Shown piece by piece: positions 1 to 7,902 of a DNA stretch of 8,126 nucleotides (within the stretch, counting starts at the first letter, position 1; the number at the start of each line of letters is the position of its first letter). The notes beneath the pieces were generated by a model. That model saw nothing but the letters and a program-made list of their open reading frames with translations. It made no database searches and was not told the origin of the DNA. Source of the stretch: Chloroflexota bacterium (GTDB taxonomy: Bacteria > Chloroflexota > UBA6077 > CF-72); assembly GCA_019242065.1 (NCBI GenBank), contig JAFAWJ010000582.1, positions 1 through 8,126 on the forward strand, in the 5' to 3' direction. The translations under genes and the position numbers were made by a program.

Positions 1-564
1 CACTGGTCGCTGAGCGGGGAAGCCAACGGCTACGGTGGGAAACTCGAAGGCCTGTTTCTGCTGCCGGTGATCACGCTGGTACTGCTCGTCGGCCTGAAAC
101 TGCTGCCACGCATCGATCCACGCGGTGAGCGCTACGCCGACTTTGCGGCGGCATATGAGATCCTGACGCTGGCCATTGCGGCGTTCATGGCCGCGGTGTA
201 CGCGGTCACCCTGGCAATCGCCTTCGGCGCCGCGTTGAACGCGACCAGGATCATCCTGCCGCTGGTGGGCGTGCTGCTCGTCGTCGTCGGCGCGGTGCTG
301 GGTCAGGTGCAACCCAACTGGTTTGTCGGGATTCGTACGCCGTGGACGCTGAGCAGCGAGAAATCCTGGTCGGCGACGCACCGCATGGGTCGCTGGGTGC
401 TCATCGGTCTTGGAGCGGTGCTCGTCGTGGCGGGCCTGGTGCAGACGAGCTGGGCGCTGGTCGGCGCGCTGCTGCTGTGCGTCGCGGGCTGTGTTGGCCT
501 GATCGCCTACTCGTTCGTAGTCTGGCGCGACGATCCCGACCGCACCTCGCCCCGACCTACCTGA
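1..564 (+). CDS. SdpI-family integral membrane protein, 5'-truncated
   Basis: The reading frame is open from base 1 to the TGA at 562-564, giving the last 187 residues of a protein whose start lies left of the window. The first residues (HW, then GEANGYGGK) look like the end of the extracellular DUF1648 motif, which typically reads HWNxxGxxDGYGSK. Helices follow at about residues 17-36, 53-76, 82-101, 130-148 and 150-172. The motif NWFVGIRTPWTLSSEKSW at 106-123 is the SdpI-family hallmark. In Bacillus subtilis, SdpI gives immunity to the SdpC killing peptide and acts as a signal receptor with SdpR. Most homologues elsewhere have no known role. No sdpR-like or toxin gene is visible downstream. 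Family assignment is firm; the function here is not. An ATG-like start at 67 would cut into the first helix and drop the DUF1648 remnant, so it is unlikely to be the true start. Confidence 0.9.
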   Translation, partial: HWSLSGEANGYGGKLEGLFLLPVITLVLLVGLKLLPRIDPRGERYADFAAAYEILTLAIAAFMAAVYAVTLAIAFGAALNATRIILPLVGVLLVVVGAVLGQVQPNWFVGIRTPWTLSSEKSWSATHRMGRWVLIGLGAVLVVAGLVQTSWALVGALLLCVAGCVGLIAYSFVVWRDDPDRTSPRPT

Positions 565-592
565 CTGCGGCTGCTACCGTAGCTGGGCAGAT

Positions 593-1042
593 ATGCCCTT
601 CGATCACGCCACGGTGCTCGTGGACGGGGTGCCGATCGACGTCGAAATCGCGCCGCTCATCGAGGCTCTCTGGGCGCGCGGCATCGAAACCCTGAATTCG
701 TGCCAGGACAACACCGAGGACCACTACGTGTGGATCGAGTTCGCCTCCCCGCTCGACGCCAGCGGCTTCCTGAACGTCGTCGTCGGCCGCGCCAGCGGGT
801 GGCGCTCGATGTATCGCCGCGCGCTGCTCGAATTCGAGGTGCCCGGCGGTGAGTGGCGCTACACGATTCACCCCATGAATCTCGGCATCGAGCAGACCCT
901 TGTCGGCGACGAGGTGCACGAGCGCCGCATCGGCCCCAACGACATCGATTTTTCGGTGTCGATCCGCTTCCCGCGCTCCGACCTGCCGACGGTCATGCAG
1001 CGCCTCATCGCGTCGCGACCGCAGCCGGTGCTGTCGTCCTGA
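593..1042 (+). CDS. Conserved-looking hypothetical protein with SCQDN motif, 149 aa
   Basis: This is a soluble, acidic protein of 149 residues with no signal peptide or membrane helix. I cannot name a characterised family. The N-terminal part, PLIEALWARGIETLNSCQDN (21-40) followed by an aromatic WIEF strand (47-50), resembles short uncharacterised proteins of high-GC bacteria that share a pLi..LW..GieT..SCq core. Cys37 in that core is the only cysteine and may matter. The C-terminal part contains a PGGEWRYTIHP segment and a second beta-rich stretch, and ends with RFPRSDLPTVMQRL. The ATG start is chosen because the conserved core begins soon after it. No good Shine-Dalgarno site precedes it; TACCGT at 575-580 could be a -10 element giving a very short leader. 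It lies 28 bases after the SdpI-family gene. The reality of the gene is well supported by length and amino acid composition; its function is unknown. Confidence 0.75.
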   Translation: MPFDHATVLVDGVPIDVEIAPLIEALWARGIETLNSCQDNTEDHYVWIEFASPLDASGFLNVVVGRASGWRSMYRRALLEFEVPGGEWRYTIHPMNLGIEQTLVGDEVHERRIGPNDIDFSVSIRFPRSDLPTVMQRLIASRPQPVLSS

Positions 1043-1093
1043 GCGGGCCGGGCGGGCGTGCTGGCGCGGATGTGAGCCTGGTACGGTCCACGT

Positions 1094-1123
1094 ATGCCTG
1101 GTGCTCGGCTGGTCGTCTGGTGA
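1094..1123 (+). CDS. Possible 9-codon leader peptide overlapping the methyltransferase start
   Basis: An ATG at 1094 opens a nine-codon frame (MPGARLVVW) that stops at TGA 1121-1123. The stop overlaps the proposed methyltransferase GTG at 1120 as GTGA. The ATG lies six bases after TACGGT (1082-1087), a TAnnnT hexamer at the distance expected for a leaderless transcript. Such a frame could deliver ribosomes to the GTG, which has no Shine-Dalgarno site of its own. This is inference from geometry; a nine-codon frame can occur by chance. Confidence 0.25.
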   Translation: MPGARLVVW

Positions 1124-1923
1124 CGTCCGTCCAACCCCCGCCGAACCCTGAGGAGCGACCCAGCAACGCGCGCATGTACGACTACTTCCTGGGTGGCTAT
1201 CACAACTTCGCCATCGACCGCGATGCCGCCGAACGCATCCTGGCCGTCGAGCCCGATTTCGCGCTCATCCTGCGCGCCAATCGCGCCTTTTTGCGCCGCG
1301 CCGTGCGGTTCGCGCTCGACGCGGGCATTCGCCAGTTTCTGGATCTCGGCGCTGGCATCCCGACGGTCGGCAGCGTGCACGAGGTGGCGCGCGGTGTGGA
1401 CAGCGCGTGCCGCGTCGCCTACGTCGACGTCGACCCGATCGCCACCGCCCTCAGCCAGGACATTCTGATAAGTAACGCGCAGGCCGTCGCCGTTCAGGCG
1501 GATGCGATGCAACCCGAGAAGTTGCTTCGTCATCCCGAGTTGGATGGCATCCTCGACCTGCGGCAACCGGTGGCGATCTTGCTGGTTGCCTTTCTGCACC
1601 TGGTTGCCGACGACGATGCGGCCCTGCGGGTGATCAGGTATTTCCGCGACGCCATGGCCAGCGGCAGCTATCTGGTCATCACCCATGCAACCGATCGGTT
1701 CACGCCCGACCGCTCCGCGCGGACAGCCACCGTGTTCAACCGCGCAACCTCGCAAGTGACCTTGCGATCGCATGAGCAGATGCTGCGGTTTTTCGAAGGC
1801 TTCGAGCTGGTGGAGCCGGGGATTGTCCCGACGCCCGCGTGGCGACCCGACTCGCCCGACGACCTCTTTGCCAACGAGCCGGAGCGGGCGCAAGCGTTCG
1901 CGGGGGTGGGCCTCAAACCCTAG
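1120..1923 (+). CDS. SAM-dependent methyltransferase, PF04672 (DUF574/Methyltransf_19) family
   Basis: This is a 267-residue Rossmann-fold methyltransferase. The family signature is complete. It begins with RPSNARMYDYFLGGYHNF (13-30) and DRDAAERI (33-40), then has NRAFLRRAVRF (54-64), the SAM-binding motif I FLDLGAGIPT (73-82), the acidic motif VAYVDVDPIA (99-108), QADAM (126-130), PVAILLVAFLHLV (150-162) and GSYLVITHAT (182-191). It ends with the PGIVPTPAWRPD block (233-244). The frame is open much further upstream, to an ATG at 853, but that part is a shadow of the preceding gene. GTG 1120 is chosen because it gives the family's usual length and N-terminus. GTG 1072 is possible; ATG 1174 would delete the conserved entry motif. 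The substrate is unknown: the family is expanded in actinomycetes, and some members methylate small molecules. No biosynthetic partner lies nearby. It stands alone, 80 bases before the stress protein gene. Confidence 0.9.
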   Translation: MTSVQPPPNPEERPSNARMYDYFLGGYHNFAIDRDAAERILAVEPDFALILRANRAFLRRAVRFALDAGIRQFLDLGAGIPTVGSVHEVARGVDSACRVAYVDVDPIATALSQDILISNAQAVAVQADAMQPEKLLRHPELDGILDLRQPVAILLVAFLHLVADDDAALRVIRYFRDAMASGSYLVITHATDRFTPDRSARTATVFNRATSQVTLRSHEQMLRFFEGFELVEPGIVPTPAWRPDSPDDLFANEPERAQAFAGVGLKP

Positions 1924-1984
1924 TCGGAGTTACCCTCGGCAACGCGACCGGCAACCCGTGTGCGCGAAGATGAGCGTAGAGATC

Positions 1985-2001
1985 GGAGGTTGCAAAGCAA
2001 C
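1985..2001 (+). promoter_or_regulatory. Ribosome binding site with small stem-loop before the usp start
   Basis: GGAGG at 1985-1989 is a strong Shine-Dalgarno sequence but lies 14 bases before ATG 2004, longer than usual. Between them GTTGC (1989-1993) and GCAAC (1997-2001) form a perfect 5-bp stem with an AAA loop. Folding would bring the two closer in space. The stem includes the last G of the Shine-Dalgarno site, so it could instead weaken it. Confidence 0.5.
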
Positions 2002-2003
2002 AC

Positions 2004-2930
2004 ATGCCGCTCAATACCATTCTGGTCCCGCTGGATGGAAGCGCGGAATCCAATGCGGCACTGCCGCTGGCCCGGACCCTGGCCCAAGCCACAGGGGCCT
2101 CCGTCACGTTACTGCGGGTCCTCTCACACACCGGCCCCGAAGCAACACAGACCATCGCAAGTAATCTCGAAAAAGTCGCCAGTGAGCTGGCGAGCTCCGG
2201 CATCGGTGTCCAGAGCACCGTCCGTCAGGGCCGCGCCGCCGACGAGATCCTGGCCGAGGTTCGGGCACGCCCGACCTCGCTGGTGGTGATGCGCACCCAC
2301 GGCCGCGTGGGTATCGAGCGCGCCATTCTCGGCAGCGTGACCGAGCAGGTGCTGGCCCGCTGCGAGGTGCCAGTGGTGCTGATGCGCCCCGGCGAGCGAC
2401 GCATCACCGGCATCCGCAAACTCCTGGTGCCGGTCGACGGCTCCGCCGGTGGCGAGCTGGCCGTTGGCGTGGCGGCGGGCCTGGCACAACAGGCAGGCGC
2501 CGCGATGCACCTGGTGCAGGTCAGCGTGCCGGTCGCCCTGCAGGGCGCGCCCGCCTTCGACGGCTCGAGCATGGCGTTTTACGATCCAGCCTGGGACGAC
2601 GAATCGATGGCCGCCGCGCGGGAGTCCGTCGCCGGCGTGACGGGGCGTTTGCGCGAACGCGGACTGAACGTGGACGGCAACGCCGTCGAGGCGCCCGACG
2701 TCGCGGCAGCCATTGTCGAAATGGCCGAACAGGACGGTGCGGACCTGGTGGTGATGAGCACCCGCGCACTGACAGGTCCGGCGCGCACGCTGCTGGGCAG
2801 TGTGGCCGACGCAGTCGTGCGAACCGCGCATTGTCCGGTGCTGCTGGTCCACCGCCTGGGAGCAGCAGACGACCAGCCAGCGACGGACACTAGTACGGTC
2901 GCCTCCACCTCCACCTCCACTGGAGGCTGA
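2004..2930 (+). CDS. Tandem-domain universal stress protein (UspA superfamily)
   Basis: The 308-residue protein has two complete Usp domains (about 1-130 and 137-285) and a flexible Ser/Thr-rich tail (293-308). Domain 1 starts ILVPLDGS (6-13, Asp11) and carries MRTHGRVGIERAILGS (96-111). This matches the ATP-binding pattern G-2x-G-9x-G-S/T except that the first Gly is Arg97. Domain 2 starts LLVPVDGS (140-147, Asp145) and carries MSTRALTGPARTLLGS (251-266). There both early glycines are lost (Ser252, Ala255) and only the terminal GS remains. Tandem Usp proteins are cytoplasmic and are induced by stress, starvation or low oxygen in many bacteria; roles differ widely. Inference: domain 1 may bind nucleotide and domain 2 may be degenerate. 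It is flanked by an unrelated methyltransferase gene upstream and a convergent membrane protein gene downstream, so it is probably transcribed alone. The start is supported by GGAGG upstream and by the LVPLDGS motif near the N-terminus. Confidence 0.95.
   Translation: MPLNTILVPLDGSAESNAALPLARTLAQATGASVTLLRVLSHTGPEATQTIASNLEKVASELASSGIGVQSTVRQGRAADEILAEVRARPTSLVVMRTHGRVGIERAILGSVTEQVLARCEVPVVLMRPGERRITGIRKLLVPVDGSAGGELAVGVAAGLAQQAGAAMHLVQVSVPVALQGAPAFDGSSMAFYDPAWDDESMAAARESVAGVTGRLRERGLNVDGNAVEAPDVAAAIVEMAEQDGADLVVMSTRALTGPARTLLGSVADAVVRTAHCPVLLVHRLGAADDQPATDTSTVASTSTSTGG
2902..2927 (+). repeat. CCTCCA hexamer repeat followed by its inverse complement
   Basis: Three copies of CCTCCA (2902-2907, 2908-2913, 2914-2919) encode the Ser-Thr repeats of the stress protein tail. 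They are followed by TGGAGG (2921-2926), the reverse complement of the unit. GCCTCCA (2901-2907) can pair with TGGAGGC (2921-2927) across a 13-base loop just before the stop codon. There is no T-run after it, so it is not a canonical intrinsic terminator. Confidence 0.6.
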
Positions 2931-2978
2931 TCGGCTACGGAATGAACACTGGCCGACGAGCCGAACTTCAGTTGCGGA

Positions 2979-3686
2979 TCAGCGAGCCGCACTCTCCCAC
3001 GCCGCAATCTCCATGTCCGCCGGGATCCGACGCGCCCGCAAAAACAGCATCACCGACAGCACCAGCACCCACGCCGGAAAGACGAGCACCAGGATTTCGC
3101 TGAAGGTCGCGCTCAGCAACAGAAACAACCCTACCAGCATGCCGATCACGACGAACCAACCCGGCAACACGCCTTCGGTCCGCCCGATGTTGGACGTGGT
3201 AAAGACGAACATCGCCGCCATGCGCATGGCAAAGACAAACAGCAACGTATCGCTCAGTGCGGGCAGTTGCCGCGCGATCGCGGCGTCGACCGGTCCGGAT
3301 ACAAATTCGGCGCTCGCCGCCGAGGCGGCTGAGGCTCCAGCGGATGCGAACAATAACGCGACGAACAGAATGCCGCTGACGAGCTGGACGTTCGACAGCA
3401 GGAGTTCCTCGCGTCGGCTGTTGCCGCGAATCCACATCCGCAGCGCCACCGTGAACCAGATGAACGCGATGCCGGCGAAGGGCATCAGATACAGCCCGAC
3501 GAGGATCAGCCGGCGGGGCGTTTCGCTTTGATAGAACGCCACGATCTCGGCATCCGATGCATAGGCGCCAGGTTGACTGGACAGCAGCCACAACGAGAGC
3601 AGAAACAACACGGCATACAGCGCTCCAACGCCAGCAGTCAGGAAGGCTGCGCGTCGAAGTGAATGCCCGTGTCTGACGCTGCTCAC
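2979..3686 (-). CDS. Hypothetical six-helix membrane protein, 235 aa
   Basis: I do not recognise a named family. The product has six clear hydrophobic segments at about residues 13-36, 59-86, 95-124, 144-167, 174-192 and 195-220, with short charged loops. The third segment runs into an unusual Ala/Ser-rich stretch (ASAGASAASAASAEF). The N-terminus is short and basic (RHGHSLRR), which by the positive-inside rule suggests a cytoplasmic N-terminus. The start is GTG at the 3686 end. On the coding strand a GGGGAC purine stretch (3696-3691) precedes it as a possible ribosome binding site, and TATAGT lies further upstream. The gene faces the stress protein gene with 48 bases between their stops. A long frame on the plus strand over the same bases gives a low-complexity, Asn/Thr/Ser-rich product and is a shadow. 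No catalytic or transport motif is visible. Confidence 0.8.
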   Translation of the reverse strand: MSSVRHGHSLRRAAFLTAGVGALYAVLFLLSLWLLSSQPGAYASDAEIVAFYQSETPRRLILVGLYLMPFAGIAFIWFTVALRMWIRGNSRREELLLSNVQLVSGILFVALLFASAGASAASAASAEFVSGPVDAAIARQLPALSDTLLFVFAMRMAAMFVFTTSNIGRTEGVLPGWFVVIGMLVGLFLLLSATFSEILVLVFPAWVLVLSVMLFLRARRIPADMEIAAWESAAR

Positions 3687-3706
3687 CAGGTCCCCAGTTC
3701 AGCGGC

Positions 3707-3720
3707 ACTATACGCCGTAT
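3707..3720 (-). promoter_or_regulatory. Likely -10 element with overlapping small palindrome, for the membrane protein gene
   Basis: On the minus strand TATAGT (3712-3707) matches the -10 consensus at five of six positions. It would start a transcript near 3700, leaving about 14 bases of leader that contain GGGGAC. No convincing -35 is seen at the standard distance. ATACG-C-CGTAT (3710-3720) is a 5-bp inverted repeat overlapping the -10, in a position where a repressor could sit. Confidence 0.4.
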
Positions 3721-3837
3721 CGAACACCAGCACATCGGGACTACCACTCATCTGCGCCAGGCGGGCAGGATACATGCTTACTCGGATGCCACGGCCGCTC
3801 GATTCAAAGCACGCTGTGTGAGGCCAACTGCACGCTC

Positions 3838-3843
3838 TATAAG
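3838..3843 (+). promoter_or_regulatory. Likely -10 element upstream of glgX
   Basis: TATAAG matches the -10 consensus at five of six positions. Transcription would begin near 3850-3851, at or next to the ATG of a four-codon frame and 11-12 bases before the glgX GTG. No good -35 hexamer is visible at 16-18 bases upstream. The purine stretch AAGAGGTGGT (3841-3850), which might be read as a Shine-Dalgarno site, would then lie mostly upstream of the transcript start. Confidence 0.4.
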
Positions 3844-3850
3844 AGGTGGT

Positions 3851-3861
3851 ATGTATCTGTC

Positions 3862-3865
<4 letters not shown>
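3851..3865 (+). CDS. Possible 4-codon leader frame overlapping the glgX start
   Basis: ATG TAT CTG TCG TGA encodes MYLS. Its stop overlaps the GTG of glgX at 3862 as GTGA. The ATG follows TATAAG by seven bases. The same arrangement is seen before the methyltransferase gene at 1094-1123. A frame this short can easily be chance, so it is recorded as a candidate only. Confidence 0.2.
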
Positions 3866-5973
<2,108 letters not shown>

Positions 5974-6002
5974 GCCGCGCACCTACGAGTTTGTCCGGAT
6001 GC

Positions 6003-6043
6003 GCGGTGTGCTGCCTGCGTGCCTATGCTCGGCAGCACACCGC
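6003..6043 (+). promoter_or_regulatory. 13-bp perfect inverted repeat upstream of the efflux pump
   Basis: GCGGTGTGCTGCC (6003-6015) is the exact reverse complement of GGCAGCACACCGC (6031-6043), with a 15-base loop. It fills most of the 89-base gap between glgX and the efflux gene and ends seven bases before the Shine-Dalgarno site. No T-run follows, so it is not a canonical intrinsic terminator. The loop contains TATGCT (6024-6029), a weak -10-like hexamer. It may be a repressor operator, an mRNA hairpin acting on the pump's translation, or a 3'-end stabiliser for the glgX transcript. Confidence 0.7.
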
Positions 6044-6050
6044 CGCGGCG

Positions 6051-6056
6051 GGAGGA
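6051..6056 (+). promoter_or_regulatory. Strong ribosome binding site of the efflux pump gene
   Basis: GGAGGA lies six bases before ATG 6063, the best-placed Shine-Dalgarno site in the window. It fixes the start of the gene. An ATG at 6056, overlapping the site, is out of frame. Confidence 0.8.
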
Positions 6057-6062
6057 TGATCC

Positions 6063-7727
6063 ATGAGCGTTCAAAGCCCAGCGATTGAGCAAGCCGACAC
6101 CTCGAGCGCGCCGCCACGCGCGGGCCTGGTGCTATTTGCCCTGATTCTGGTCGCCGCCGTCGCCAACCTGAACCTCGCGGTGGCCAACGTGGCCCTGCCG
6201 TCAATTGGAGCCGCGTTCAATGCGTCGCAGATCAGCCTGAACCTGATCGCCGTCGGCTACTCGCTCGGCCTGGCGGGGTCAGTGCTGTACCTGGGTGCGC
6301 TGGGCGATCGCTACGGGCGCAAGATGATGCTGATCATCGGCACGGCGCTGGCCATCCCTTTCAGCTTGCTGGCGGCGTTTGCGCCGAACGAGAACGTGTT
6401 GTTCGTTGCTCGGGTAGGTGGCGGCCTCGCGGCAGGTATGGCCTTTCCAACCACCCTGGCGCTGATCACGGCCTTGTGGACGGGTGCCGCGCGAACGAGA
6501 GCAATCGCGCTGTGGTCGGGCATTGGCGCCGCGGTCGCCGCGCTCGGCCCCATGCTTTCGGGCCTGAGTCTCGAACACTTCTGGTGGGGCTCGGTCTTTC
6601 TGATTACGCTGCCGCTGGCGGTGGTGGCACTGGTGATGGCCCCCAGATTGGTTCCGGCGCACGTGAACGAAGGGACCGAACCCGTCGACAACATCGGCGG
6701 CATCCTGTCGGTGCTCCTGGTGGGTGCGCTCATCCTGGGCATCAACTTCGCGGTCGTCCCCAATCAAGGCGCCCTCGTCCTGGGACTGGCCGTGCTGGCC
6801 ATCGCGGCCGGAGTCGCGTTTGTGGTTCGTCAGCGTCATGCGCCGAATCCGCTGTACGACCTCGACGTGGCCGGCCGCCGTACGTTCTGGGTCGCGGCGT
6901 GCGCGGGCATCATCGTCTTTGGCTCGCTGATGGGCGCGATGTTCATTGGCCAGCAGTTTCTGCAGAATGTCCTGGGGTACGACACCTTTCACGCTGGACT
7001 GGCGGTCCTGCCCGGGGCGGCGTGCATGGTGTTGGTGGCTCCCCGCTCCGCCCGACTGGTCGAAAAGCAGGGCGCACGCCTGACCATGCTGACGGGCTAC
7101 GTGTTCGTGCTGCTGGGTTTTCTGAGCATGCTCCTGCTGTGGAAAGAAAACACGCCCTACTGGATGGTGGCGCTCGGCTATGCGTTTGTTGGCATTGGTG
7201 TCGGGTTCGCTGGCACGCCGGCGTCGCACTCGCTGACAGGCTCGGTACCAGTCCGCCGCGTCGGTATGGCGTCTGGAACCGCCGATCTGCAGCGCGACCT
7301 GGGCGGCGCCATCATGCAGTCGATCTTCGGCGCGCTGCTGGCCGCAGGCTCCTATGCCGCCGTAGCCAACGCGGCAATCCAGACGTCGGGCTACACGCAG
7401 GACATCAACAGCACGATCCAGACCGAGCTGGTGAAGTCGTTCGCCGGTGCGGACGACATCGCCGCCCAGTACCCGCAGTACGCACCCCAGATCATCGCGC
7501 TGGCCAAGGAGTCGTTCCTGGCGGGTGACCAGTGGGCCTACCTGGCGGGCATCGTCGCGGTAGTGCTGGGCGGAATCCTCGTGTTTTTCTTCTTTCCGCA
7601 CCACGCCGAAGAGACGGCCATGCTGGCTCGCTTCCAACTGGAGGATTCCCCCGAAACGGCCGCCGTGCCGCCGGTGCCCGCGGCTCCAAGGGTCGAAGTC
7701 AACCACCGCGCTCCCGTCTCCGATTGA
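6063..7727 (+). CDS. MFS drug exporter, DHA2 (EmrB/QacA-like, 14-helix) family
   Basis: The 554-residue inner-membrane protein has the length and hydrophobic pattern of DHA2 proton-drug antiporters with 14 helices. The first helix region (about 21-50) ends NVALPSIGAAF (42-52). Motif A is intact at GALGDRYGRKMM (78-89) between helices 2 and 3. The antiporter motif C region lies at GIGAAVAALGPMLSG (153-167), followed by the usual WWGSVFLITLP (174-184). A hydrophilic loop near 197-207 and a larger outer loop at about 438-496 fit the last helix pair. The C-terminal tail after about 525 is charged and Pro-rich. The usual LDxT in helix 1 reads LNLA here (36-39), so the common acidic residue is Asn37. 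The substrate cannot be read from sequence. No TetR/MarR regulator or membrane-fusion partner is adjacent, but a long inverted repeat precedes the gene. Confidence 0.93.
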   Translation: MSVQSPAIEQADTSSAPPRAGLVLFALILVAAVANLNLAVANVALPSIGAAFNASQISLNLIAVGYSLGLAGSVLYLGALGDRYGRKMMLIIGTALAIPFSLLAAFAPNENVLFVARVGGGLAAGMAFPTTLALITALWTGAARTRAIALWSGIGAAVAALGPMLSGLSLEHFWWGSVFLITLPLAVVALVMAPRLVPAHVNEGTEPVDNIGGILSVLLVGALILGINFAVVPNQGALVLGLAVLAIAAGVAFVVRQRHAPNPLYDLDVAGRRTFWVAACAGIIVFGSLMGAMFIGQQFLQNVLGYDTFHAGLAVLPGAACMVLVAPRSARLVEKQGARLTMLTGYVFVLLGFLSMLLLWKENTPYWMVALGYAFVGIGVGFAGTPASHSLTGSVPVRRVGMASGTADLQRDLGGAIMQSIFGALLAAGSYAAVANAAIQTSGYTQDINSTIQTELVKSFAGADDIAAQYPQYAPQIIALAKESFLAGDQWAYLAGIVAVVLGGILVFFFFPHHAEETAMLARFQLEDSPETAAVPPVPAAPRVEVNHRAPVSD

Positions 7728-7836
7728 GCGTCAGCCCTTGCCGCGAAGACCAATCGCTCGGCCGCGTCGAGCACTAGCGTCAGGTGCGCGGGCAGGTCCA
7801 TCGGCACCGCCACCAGTGGCAAGCAAGCGTGGGGTG

Positions 7837-7878
7837 AAAAAATAGTCCGGAGTTGCCCTGGGCTTGCTCCCTTCGGAC
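7837..7878 (-). terminator. Terminator-like inverted repeat with T-run on the minus strand
   Basis: GTCCGGAG (7845-7852) pairs with CTTCGGAC (7871-7878) over an 18-base loop that can itself fold (GCC 7855-7857 with GGC 7861-7863). Read on the minus strand, the hairpin is followed by TATTTTTT (7844-7837). In minus-strand RNA one of the eight pairs is a C-A mismatch; in plus-strand RNA it is a G-U pair. No minus-strand gene is present to be terminated, so an operator for the next gene is an alternative. Confidence 0.3.
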
Positions 7879-7890
7879 CTGCGCCGTGTT

Positions 7891-7896
7891 TAGATT
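7891..7896 (+). promoter_or_regulatory. -10 element for a leaderless decarboxylase transcript
   Basis: TAGATT (TAnnnT) ends six bases before ATG 7903, so transcription starting seven bases downstream would begin on the A of the start codon. There is no Shine-Dalgarno sequence before the ATG. No standard -35 is seen at 17 bases; TTGCTC (7864-7869) is 21 bases away. Confidence 0.45.
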
Positions 7897-7902
7897 TCTC
7901 TT

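Larger units (their letters stand above)
7728..7902. other. Intergenic region between efflux pump and decarboxylase
   Basis: This 175-base gap holds no gene I can support. It contains a small dyad GCCAC-CA-GTGGC (7809-7820), a run of six A (7837-7842), a larger imperfect inverted repeat (7845-7878) and a -10-like hexamer (7891-7896). No plus-strand intrinsic terminator with a T-run is seen after the efflux gene. Confidence 0.6.

Noticed and set aside
853..1119. N-terminal extension of the methyltransferase frame back to ATG 853
   Set aside because: The extension overlaps the preceding gene in another frame, shows no family similarity, and would make the protein about 90 residues longer than usual.
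868..1893. Long minus-strand open frame (341 codons) across the hypothetical and methyltransferase genes
   Set aside because: The plus strand encodes the full methyltransferase motif series; the minus product is His/Arg/Gly-rich without motifs, as expected for an antisense shadow in GC-rich DNA.
2931..2964. TCGGCT (2931-2936) and AGCCGA (2959-2964) as a terminator between the convergent genes
   Set aside because: A 6-bp stem with a 22-base loop and no T-run is too weak to call.
2800..3531. Plus-strand open frame (243 codons) over the membrane protein gene
   Set aside because: Its product is Ser/Thr/Asn-rich with no domain, while the minus strand gives six clean membrane helices.
6279..7706. 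Very long minus-strand open frame (475 codons) inside the efflux gene
   Set aside because: The product is dominated by His, Gln, Arg and Asp, typical of the antisense of a membrane protein; the plus strand has all MFS motifs and a strong ribosome binding site.
7728..7822. Minus-strand stretch in the last intergenic region translating to a plausible helical peptide (DLPAHLTLVLDAAERLV)
   Set aside because: It looks protein-like, but it starts only with TTG and runs on into the antisense of the efflux gene. No family is recognised, so a gene remnant cannot be supported.
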